The notes under the pieces were generated by a model. The model was given only the letters and a program-made list of their open reading frames with translations. It ran no database searches and was not told where the DNA came from. From DTDR01 sp964505415 (GTDB taxonomy: Bacteria; Hydrothermota; Tepidihabitantia; Tepidihabitantales; DTDR01), in assembly GCA_964505415.1 (NCBI GenBank), contig CAZDHW010000031.1, forward strand, positions 1-5,669: 5,669 bases of DNA. The letters are read 5' to 3'. The translations under genes and the position numbers were made by a program. Below are positions 1 through 5,669 of this stretch, piece by piece. The stretch's first letter is position 1; each line of letters opens with the position of its first letter.

Positions 1-2085
1 TTATATCACCCTTGCTAATTCTACTTTGTCGCTAAATCTTTTTAGTAGATTTTCTTTTAATCGGCGGTTTTCAAATTTGATTAGATTTGGGTCTTCTTCA
101 ATTATTTTAAAAGCATCTTCCTTTGCCTTTAAAAGTAAATCTTTATCTTTTATCAAATCGGCAATCTTAAATTCGGGTAAGCCGTGTTGTCTTGTGCCAA
201 AAAATTCACCTGGTCCCCGCAGTTCTAAATCTTTTTCCGATAGATAAAAACCATCATCATTTTTAACAAAATAGGTTAACCTTAAAAGAACTTTTTCATC
301 ATTGGTCTTTGGTAAGATTAAAAAGCAATAGGAATCTTTTTTCCCGCGACCAATCCTTCCCCTTAATTGGTGTAATTGGGCAAGACCAAACCTTTCCGGA
401 TGTTCAATCACCATTATGGAGGCATTAGGAATATCAACACCAACTTCAATTACGGTAGTGGTTACTAATATTTGGATATTACCCTTTTTAAATTCTTCCA
501 TTATCCTCATCCTTTCTTCACTTTTTATCCGTCCGTGGATTAAGGCAACTTTCAAATCCGGAAAAGTGTTTTTTATCTCTTCGTAAACTTTTTTTGCTGC
601 CCGCAAACTTAATTTTTCACTCTCTTCAATAATCGGACAAACCCAATAAACCTGATTGCCCGCTAATACTGCCTTTCTTATCTTTTCAATCAATTTTTCC
701 CTTGCCTTTTCACTTATCAATTTGGTTATCACCCTTCCTCTCCCTGGTGGTTTTTCAGTAATGGTTGAGATATCTAAATCACCATATAAGATATAACTTA
801 AAGTTCTTGGTATTGGGGTCGCAGTCATTACTAAGAAATGGGGGTTATTTCCTTTTAAAAGGAGTTTTGCCCTTTGCATAACACCAAAACGGTGTTGCTC
901 ATCAACAATCACTAAACCTAAATTTTTAAAGATAACATCACTTTCTAATAAAGCATGGGTGCCAAAGACCAATTGGATTTCACCAGTTCTTATTTTTAAA
1001 TAAATCTTTTCTTTCTCTTTTTTATTAACACTACTTGTCAATAAAGCACAATTTACTTTTAATTTTAAAAGTTCCTTATACCAATTAAAGAAATGTTGTT
1101 CGGCAAGGATTTCGGTTGGTGCCATAAAGGCAACCTGATAACCATTTTCAATGGCAATTAGGGAAGTATAAAGGGCAACAACAGTTTTACCACTACCAAC
1201 ATCACCTTGAAGAAGTCTTGTCATACTTTTACCTTTTTTTAAATCCTCTTCAATCTCTTTTATAACTTTAATTTGGGAAGGGGTCAATTGGAAATGGAGG
1301 CTTTCTAAAAATTTTTTGGTAAGTTCACCATCGGTTTTTAAAATGGGGGAAGCCTTTAATTCTTCGTATCTCTTTTTGTTTAAGGCTAAAATCAATTCAA
1401 AATAGAAAAGTTCACCATAGGCAAGTCTTTTTTTTGCCCTTTCGGCTTCTTTTAAATCTTCGGGAAAATGGATTTTTTTAATCGCTTCCCTTTTAGAAAA
1501 GAAGGAATATTTTTGTAAAATACTTTCCGGTAAATCTTCTTCAATCAAATGATAGGTCTTTTCTAATGCCTGTTTTACTGCCCTTCTTATATCCCAATTA
1601 GAAAGTTTTTCGGTTAAAGGATATAAAGGGATAATTGTACCCGCATAAATCTTTTTATTATTATCTTCATCAAGGATTTCGTAATAGGGATTAACCATTT
1701 CTTTCTGTTTATAAAAATCAATCTTTCCGGAAACGACAATTGTTTGGTTTCTTTGAAATTTATAGCGCAAATCTGGACGGTTAAACCAGAGACATTTTAA
1801 ATAATCACTACCATCACTAATAATAATTTCAATAATATTGCCTTTCGTCTTTGATTCCCTTTCACCAACCAATAATATTTTACCTTCAATCGTGACTTCG
1901 TTGCCAACCTTACAATCCTTTATCTTTTTTATCTCTTTTAAATTCCAATAACGATAAGGAAGGTGATAAAGTAAATCTTCAATGGTGTAAATTCCTAAGC
2001 GATGGAAAAGAATGGCTTTTTTTGGGCCAATCCCTTTAAGATATTGGATATCGCTTTCTAAGGTAAGGGGTTTCGCTTTGGTCAT
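1..2085 (-). CDS. recG: ATP-dependent DNA helicase RecG, complete
   Basis: This is the superfamily 2 helicase that remodels stalled replication forks and Holliday junctions in the cytoplasm. At 694 residues it matches the usual RecG length (about 690). The N-terminal wedge region has a helix-hairpin-helix-like start (residues 13-46, with LKGIGPKKA), followed by an OB-fold at roughly 55-150 that grips branched DNA. The helicase motifs are complete: Q-motif-like FQLTPSQ (265-271), Walker A GDVGSGKT (294-301), motif Ia APTEILAEQ (322-330), the DEQH box (395-398), TATPIPRTL (421-429), HGR (517-519), TTTVIEVGVDIPNA (542-555) and QLHQLRGRIGRG (570-581). The RecG-specific translocation (TRG) region DLELRGPGEFFGTRQHG lies at 619-635. 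The DEQH box and TRG region separate it from Mfd and RecQ. Its ATG overlaps the pcm stop in an ATGA, so translation is probably coupled. The TAA stop is at the very left edge, so nothing downstream can be seen. No missing residue or frameshift was noticed. Confidence 0.98.
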   Translation of the reverse strand: MTKAKPLTLESDIQYLKGIGPKKAILFHRLGIYTIEDLLYHLPYRYWNLKEIKKIKDCKVGNEVTIEGKILLVGERESKTKGNIIEIIISDGSDYLKCLWFNRPDLRYKFQRNQTIVVSGKIDFYKQKEMVNPYYEILDEDNNKKIYAGTIIPLYPLTEKLSNWDIRRAVKQALEKTYHLIEEDLPESILQKYSFFSKREAIKKIHFPEDLKEAERAKKRLAYGELFYFELILALNKKRYEELKASPILKTDGELTKKFLESLHFQLTPSQIKVIKEIEEDLKKGKSMTRLLQGDVGSGKTVVALYTSLIAIENGYQVAFMAPTEILAEQHFFNWYKELLKLKVNCALLTSSVNKKEKEKIYLKIRTGEIQLVFGTHALLESDVIFKNLGLVIVDEQHRFGVMQRAKLLLKGNNPHFLVMTATPIPRTLSYILYGDLDISTITEKPPGRGRVITKLISEKAREKLIEKIRKAVLAGNQVYWVCPIIEESEKLSLRAAKKVYEEIKNTFPDLKVALIHGRIKSEERMRIMEEFKKGNIQILVTTTVIEVGVDIPNASIMVIEHPERFGLAQLHQLRGRIGRGKKDSYCFLILPKTNDEKVLLRLTYFVKNDDGFYLSEKDLELRGPGEFFGTRQHGLPEFKIADLIKDKDLLLKAKEDAFKIIEEDPNLIKFENRRLKENLLKRFSDKVELARVI
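2082..2085 (-). other. ATGA stop/start overlap of pcm and recG
   Basis: On the minus strand the recG start ATG (2085-2083) shares bases with the pcm stop TGA (2084-2082). Such overlaps usually mean translational coupling. The only Shine-Dalgarno-like sequences before recG are GAGG at 2102-2099, 13 bases from the ATG and rather far, and GAAG at 2093-2090, which is weak. Both lie inside the pcm coding end and are consistent with re-initiation. Confidence 0.85.
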
Positions 2086-2810
2086 TTATCTTCTTTTTCC
2101 TCAATCTCAATTCGTCCCCGCATCGGCACAAACCTAACATAATCACAAACCTTTTCTATTAATTCGTTATTTTTTTTAGTAAATACTGATAAAACTTGAA
2201 AACCATCTCTTTCTATCGGCGCACAAATCTTGCCACCTTCTTTTAACTGCTCTTTTAATGGTTTGGGAATATAAGGTAAGGCACAAGTAATAATAATCTT
2301 ATCAAAAGGAGCATATTCTTCCCAACCTTCAAAGCCATCACCCCATTTTACTTTCACATTGTGATAGCCAAGTTCCTTTAATCTTTTTTCCGCATCTTTT
2401 GCCAATTTTTCAATAATTTCAATCGTATAAACCTCTTTTACCAATAATGATAAAACTGCTGCCTGATAGCCACTACCAGTACCAATCTCTAAAACTTTAT
2501 CACTTTCTTTTGGTTCTAAAAGGGAGGTCATTAAAGCCACAATAAACGGTTGCGAGATTGTTTGCCCCTCACCAATTGGTAAAGGATAATCATTATAACT
2601 CTCATCGCGATAGGCTTCGGGCACAAAAAGATGTCTTTTTACTTCCCGCATTGCCTTTAATACCCTTTGGTCTTTTATCCCCCTTCTTTCAATCTGTTCT
2701 TTTACCATTCTTTCCCTTAAAATTTTATAATATTCTTCACTATTTTCTTTTTTCATTTTTGGACAAAAGATAAATAAAAAGATAAAAAAATATTTTAAAA
2801 ACTTTTTCAT
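2082..2810 (-). CDS. pcm: Protein-L-isoaspartate O-methyltransferase with hydrophobic N-terminal segment
   Basis: The enzyme uses S-adenosylmethionine to methylate isoaspartyl residues formed by damage to Asn and Asp, starting their conversion back to aspartate. The 242 residues carry the family motifs: GQTISQPFIVALM (82-94), the SAM-binding glycine loop VLEIGTGSGYQAAVL (106-120), the acidic strand end VYTIEII (127-133), GDGFEGW (157-163) with PFDKIIIT (168-175), LKEGGKICAPI (189-199) and C-terminal VRFVPM (225-230). Where many homologues read TAAP, this one reads TCALP (175-179). The catalytic domain normally begins near MVKEQIERRG (35-44), so about 34 residues are extra. They comprise a Lys-rich start, a hydrophobic stretch YFFIFLFIF (7-15), Cys16, then a charged linker. 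This resembles a short signal peptide or membrane anchor, but FIFC is a poor lipobox. The 2810 start is preferred because it has a purine-rich site upstream and lies 13 bp after ligA. Met19 has no ribosome site, while Met35 has a possible one. The enzymatic assignment is firm; export is inferred. Confidence 0.95.
   Translation of the reverse strand: MKKFLKYFFIFLFIFCPKMKKENSEEYYKILRERMVKEQIERRGIKDQRVLKAMREVKRHLFVPEAYRDESYNDYPLPIGEGQTISQPFIVALMTSLLEPKESDKVLEIGTGSGYQAAVLSLLVKEVYTIEIIEKLAKDAEKRLKELGYHNVKVKWGDGFEGWEEYAPFDKIIITCALPYIPKPLKEQLKEGGKICAPIERDGFQVLSVFTKKNNELIEKVCDYVRFVPMRGRIEIEEKEDK
2713..2718 (-). promoter_or_regulatory. Possible internal ribosome site for a shorter Pcm
   Basis: Inside pcm the minus strand reads AAGGGA, followed by 4 bases and then the ATG of Met35 (2708-2706), which is where the catalytic domain of cytosolic homologues usually begins. 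It could give a second product of 208 residues without the hydrophobic segment. The same bases also encode Leu-Arg-Glu in an otherwise plausible linker, so the match may be chance. Confidence 0.25.
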
Positions 2811-2820
2811 CTCTTCTTTT
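2811..2820 (-). promoter_or_regulatory. Weak purine-rich ribosome binding site of pcm
   Basis: The minus strand reads AAAAGAAGAG directly before the ATG at 2810. It is purine-rich but only partly matches the Shine-Dalgarno consensus, and the GAG touches the start codon, which is closer than ideal. pcm may therefore depend partly on ribosomes finishing ligA 13 bases upstream. It still supports the 2810 start better than Met19, which has only TTTTGTCCAAAA before it. Confidence 0.45.
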
Positions 2821-2823
2821 CAA

Positions 2824-4824
2824 TTATTTCTTCCCAATCATTTCCAAGAATTCTTCTTCGCTAATTATTTTTACTCCCAATTCCTTTGCCTTATCCAATT
2901 TAGAACCCGGGTCAGCTCCGCAAATGAGATAGTCGGTTCTTTTACTTACCGAAGTTGCCACATTACCGCCAAGGGATAAAATTAGTTCGTGAACCTGCTG
3001 GCGGGTAAAATTCTTTAAGGTACCAGTAACGACAAAGGTCTTGCCAGCCAAAATCTTCTTCTCCTCTTTCTTTTCCCTTTCAAAATTTATACCCACTTCT
3101 TTTAACTTATTAATCAATTCAATATTCTCTTTCGTATGGAAGAAGTTATAAATACTTTCGGCAACAATCGGTCCAATTCCGCTGATAGCCGATAATCTTT
3201 CTTTTGATGCCTTCATCAATTCATCAATATTATTAAAGGCGTTGGCTAAAATCTGGGCAGTTCCTAAACCAACATGTCTTATTCCTAAGGCATATAAAAC
3301 CCGATGGAAAGGACGATTTTTACTTTTCTCAATGGCCTTTAATAGATTATCGCTTGATTTATCACCCATCCTTTCCAATTTTAACAAATCACTTTTCTTT
3401 AATTTATAGATATCAGAAAAATCTTTAATCAATCCTTTATCAACCAAGATATTTACCCATTTTTCTCCCAGCCCTTCAATATCCATTGCTTGACGGGAAG
3501 CAAAATGGATTATCCTTCTTTTAATTTGTGCCGGACAACTGGCATTGATACAACGATAGGCAACTTCATCTGCCTCCCTCACCACCTTCCCACCACAAAC
3601 CGGACAGGTTTCGGGCATTTTAAACTCTTTTTCTTTTCCTGTCCTTTTTTCTTTAATCACTTTTACCACTTGGGGAATAACCTCACCCGCCTTTTCAATA
3701 ATCACCCAATCACCAATTCTAATATCCTTTCTTTTTATCTCATCATAATTATGTAAGGTTGCGTGGGTAATGGTTGTTCCCGAAAGGAAAACCGGTTCAA
3801 ACTCCGCAACTGGTGTCAATGTACCTACCCGACCAACCTGGACATAGATTCTTTTAATTTTTGTTGTTGCCTGTTTTGGTGGATATTTATAGGCAACCGC
3901 CCATCTGGGACTTTTTATTGTTTCGCCCAGTTCAAAACGGTGTTTAAAAGAGTCGACTTTTATAACAATACCATCAACCTCATAAGGTAATTCTTCTTTC
4001 TTATCTTTCCATTCTTCGCAATAATCAATAACTTCATCAATGGAATTTAAAACCTCTGAATGGGGAATAACTTTAAAACCAATTTCCTTTAATTTTTTTA
4101 ATACCAAATAATCACTATCATATTTTTCCGCAGGTGGTTTCGGAATCGTGTGGATAAAGATATCCAGATTTCTTTTAGCAACTTCTTTCGGGTCAAGAAG
4201 TTTCAAACTGCCAGCAGCCGCATTTCTTGGATTGGCAAAAAGGGGCTCGCCTTCCTCTTCCCTTTCTTTATTTAATTCTAAAAATTGCTTTTTGGTTAAA
4301 AAGACCTCGCCCCTTACCTCAATATTTAAAAAATCTTTATCATCGGTCAATAAAGAAAGGGGTAAAGTTTTAATGGTTTTTAAATTTAAAGTGATATCAT
4401 CTCCCCGATGGCCATCACCCCGAGTGGCACCCCGGACAAATTTTCCGTTTTCGTATTTTAAAGAGACCGCCACACCGTCAACCTTTAATTCACAAAGATA
4501 ACGAAGATTGGGCACAGTTTTTCTTATTCTTTTATCAAACTCCTTTAACTCCTCATAAGAATAGGTATTATCCAAAGAAAGCATCGGAATTTCGTGGATA
4601 ACGGTCTTAAATTCCTTTAAAGGTTCCCCACCAACTCTTTGGGTTGGTGAATCGGGAGTAATTAAATGGGGAAATTGCTTTTCTAATTCTACAAGTCTTT
4701 TATAAAGCATATCATACTCATAGTCAGAAATCACTGGGTCATTCAAAACATAATAACGATAATTATGATAATTTATCTCTTTTCTTAATCTTTCAATCTC
4801 CTTTTTTGCTTCTTCTTCCTTCAT
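2824..4824 (-). CDS. ligA: NAD+-dependent DNA ligase LigA, complete
   Basis: This is the essential bacterial ligase that seals 3'-OH/5'-phosphate nicks using NAD+, in Okazaki fragment joining and excision repair. The 666 residues cover the whole standard architecture (E. coli LigA has 671). Domain Ia, which binds the nicotinamide mononucleotide half, spans about 1-70 with YRYYVLNDPVISDYEYD at 22-38. The adenylation domain (about 70-315) has the KVDG active site with Lys114 as the expected AMP-lysine, RGATRGDG (131-138), EVRGEVF (169-175), EVDGIVIKV (282-290) and SPRWAVAYKYP (305-315). An OB-fold follows at about 318-400. A four-cysteine zinc finger uses Cys407, Cys410, Cys425 and Cys430. Helix-hairpin-helix repeats cover about 435-585, and a C-terminal BRCT domain runs from about 590 to the end (FVVTGTL at 597-603). 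The ATG is supported by a strong ribosome site 5 bases upstream and by the position of domain Ia. It lies 12 bp after the MBL gene and 13 bp before pcm, in the same direction. Nothing is missing. Confidence 0.99.
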   Translation of the reverse strand: MKEEEAKKEIERLRKEINYHNYRYYVLNDPVISDYEYDMLYKRLVELEKQFPHLITPDSPTQRVGGEPLKEFKTVIHEIPMLSLDNTYSYEELKEFDKRIRKTVPNLRYLCELKVDGVAVSLKYENGKFVRGATRGDGHRGDDITLNLKTIKTLPLSLLTDDKDFLNIEVRGEVFLTKKQFLELNKEREEEGEPLFANPRNAAAGSLKLLDPKEVAKRNLDIFIHTIPKPPAEKYDSDYLVLKKLKEIGFKVIPHSEVLNSIDEVIDYCEEWKDKKEELPYEVDGIVIKVDSFKHRFELGETIKSPRWAVAYKYPPKQATTKIKRIYVQVGRVGTLTPVAEFEPVFLSGTTITHATLHNYDEIKRKDIRIGDWVIIEKAGEVIPQVVKVIKEKRTGKEKEFKMPETCPVCGGKVVREADEVAYRCINASCPAQIKRRIIHFASRQAMDIEGLGEKWVNILVDKGLIKDFSDIYKLKKSDLLKLERMGDKSSDNLLKAIEKSKNRPFHRVLYALGIRHVGLGTAQILANAFNNIDELMKASKERLSAISGIGPIVAESIYNFFHTKENIELINKLKEVGINFEREKKEEKKILAGKTFVVTGTLKNFTRQQVHELILSLGGNVATSVSKRTDYLICGADPGSKLDKAKELGVKIISEEEFLEMIGKK

Positions 4825-4828
4825 AATT

Positions 4829-4836
4829 ACCCCCTT
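4829..4836 (-). promoter_or_regulatory. Ribosome binding site of ligA
   Basis: Read on the minus strand, this is AAGGGGGT. It matches the consensus AAGGAGGT at seven of eight positions, and the one change still allows a G-U pair with the 16S rRNA tail. It begins directly after the TAA of the MBL gene, and its G run ends 5 bases before the ligA ATG. It is the clearest ribosome site in the window and fixes the ligA start. Confidence 0.8.
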
Positions 4837-5669
4837 TTAACAAATTACTAAATATTCTTCTTCATTAATATATTTAATCATGGAAACATTTGGGTCGTGT
4901 TCAAAAAAGAGATACCATTTTTCCTTTTTCGCCTTTTTCAAAAGTTCTTCTTTTACTGCCATTGTCTCTAAGGGGAAAAGATCATAGCCCATCACATAAG
5001 GAATTTTTAAATGACTCGAAGTAGGAATTAAGTCACCAAGATAACATAAAGTTTCTCCTTCACTTTGAATTATTACAATTTGGTGACCAATTGTATGACC
5101 ACCAGTTCTTATAACATAAACCCCATCAGTTATTTTCTCCTCTTTCTCTTCAATAAACTTAAACTTATTTCTTATCGGCAAAAAATTCTCTTGTAAATAG
5201 CTGGCTTTAGAACGGGCATCTGGCGAAACTCCGTATTCAAACTCTTTTCTGTGAACAAAATAGGTTGCCTTTTTAAAAGTGGGAATAAATTCCACAATCT
5301 TATTTTCGTAAATAATTGCCTTCGTATTACCACCACAATGGTCAAAATGGAGGTGGGTATTAATAACTATCTCCACATCGTCCAAAGTAATCTTCTTTTC
5401 CTTTAATTCCTTTTCCAAATTTAAAAACTGGTTTTCAATCTTATAGATATCAACATACTTCTCATTAAACTTATTACCAATCCCAGTATCAATCAAAATT
5501 AACTCGTTAGGGGTTTTTACCAGAAGGGTTCTTAAAGCCAACTTAATTCGATTCCTTTCATCCGCCGGATTAGTCTTTTCCCAAATAACCTTCGGCACAA
5601 TCCCAAACATTGCACCGCCATCCAAACCAAAATAACCATCCAAAATTGGATAGACCTCAAATTTTCCCA
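4837..5669 (-). CDS. MBL-fold metallo-hydrolase, N-terminus cut by window edge (partial)
   Basis: This is a metallo-beta-lactamase fold hydrolase, probably cytoplasmic and binding two metal ions, of the broad group that includes lactonase-like enzymes. Its substrate is unknown. The frame stays open to the right edge; 276 complete codons are visible, numbered here from the Gly codon at 5667-5665. The metal-ligand set is complete: THLHFDH gives His105, His107, Asp109 and His110; GGHTIGH gives His191; LGDL gives Asp212; FEHDP gives His257. IDTGIG (59-64) is the usual strand and turn before the HxHxDH motif. The N-terminal LDGGAMFGIVPKVIW (15-29) is a block I recall from uncharacterised bacterial and archaeal members of this family. 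A TTG at 5643-5641 could be read as a start, but the in-frame codons before it encode GKFEVYPI, which continues the expected first strand, so that TTG is an internal Leu. The first partial codon ends in TG and could itself be the start. The gene ends in Cys-TAA, 12 bp before ligA. A role in lactone hydrolysis or detoxification is only a guess. Confidence 0.93.
   Translation of the reverse strand, partial: GKFEVYPILDGYFGLDGGAMFGIVPKVIWEKTNPADERNRIKLALRTLLVKTPNELILIDTGIGNKFNEKYVDIYKIENQFLNLEKELKEKKITLDDVEIVINTHLHFDHCGGNTKAIIYENKIVEFIPTFKKATYFVHRKEFEYGVSPDARSKASYLQENFLPIRNKFKFIEEKEEKITDGVYVIRTGGHTIGHQIVIIQSEGETLCYLGDLIPTSSHLKIPYVMGYDLFPLETMAVKEELLKKAKKEKWYLFFEHDPNVSMIKYINEEEYLVIC

Larger units (their letters stand above)
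1..5669 (-). other. Putative operon: MBL hydrolase - ligA - pcm - recG
   Basis: All four genes run the same way, with junctions of 12 bp, 13 bp and a 4-bp overlap. There is no room for a promoter or a terminator hairpin between them, so a single transcript is the simplest reading. The upstream promoter and the downstream end lie outside the window, so the operon may contain more genes on either side. Confidence 0.75.

Noticed and set aside
26..247. Plus-strand open frame opposite the end of recG
   Set aside because: It is antisense to the conserved RecG C-terminal region. The Ser/Phe-rich product has no domain.
2558..2773. Plus-strand open frame opposite the start of pcm
   Set aside because: It is a shadow of pcm. 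Its Phe- and Leu-rich C-terminus simply mirrors the Lys/Glu-rich codons of the linker.
2763..2774. Lipoprotein lipobox at Cys16 of Pcm
   Set aside because: Residues before the Cys are Phe-Ile-Phe. The -1 position should be small (Gly, Ala or Ser), so lipidation is not supported.
2751..2810. A/T-rich stretch with T runs between ligA and pcm, considered as a promoter or rho-independent terminator
   Set aside because: The stretch codes for the Lys/Phe-rich pcm N-terminus. I see no GC-rich hairpin before the T run and no convincing -35/-10 pair. The A/T bias is explained by the Phe, Lys and Ile codons.
3490..3990. Two plus-strand open frames (3490-3756 and 3763-3990)
   Set aside because: Both are antisense to the ligA OB-fold, zinc finger and adenylation regions. 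Their translations are low-complexity, rich in Phe, Asn and Cys, and match no family I know.
4148..4501. 117-residue open frame on the plus strand
   Set aside because: It lies wholly inside ligA, antisense to the conserved adenylation domain. It has no recognisable domain and a pyrimidine-rich composition that mirrors the purine-rich gene opposite.

Overview
The window is a tightly packed bacterial gene cluster. Four genes all read on the minus strand and fill almost every base. In transcription order (right to left) they are: a metallo-beta-lactamase (MBL) fold hydrolase cut by the right edge, the NAD+-dependent DNA ligase LigA, a protein-L-isoaspartate O-methyltransferase (Pcm) with an unusual hydrophobic N-terminus, and the branched-DNA helicase RecG. 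RecG's stop codon occupies bases 1-3. The junctions are a 12-bp gap, a 13-bp gap and a 4-bp ATGA overlap, so the four genes probably form one transcription unit. Its promoter and terminator both lie outside the window.

LigA and RecG with bacterial domain architecture show that the host is a bacterium. The DNA is AT-rich (about one third G+C by eye). The coding strand is strongly purine-rich and the proteins are rich in Lys, Glu and Ile, as is common in low-GC thermophiles and in some uncultured bacterial lineages. I cannot name the lineage from these genes. A thermophile of a poorly sampled phylum (for example a WOR-3-like lineage) is only a guess.

Three of the genes have maintenance roles: LigA seals nicks in replication and excision repair, RecG remodels stalled forks and recombination junctions, and Pcm starts repair of age-damaged isoaspartyl residues in proteins. 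The MBL hydrolase has a complete metal site, but its substrate is unknown and its link to the others is only positional. No RNA gene, mobile element, CRISPR array, long repeat or non-coding stretch over 300 bases is present.

I found no evidence of a new biological system. The points most worth a second look are the putative exported or membrane-anchored form of Pcm, with a possible internal start that would give a cytosolic form, and the MBL gene, whose true start lies at or just beyond the window edge.
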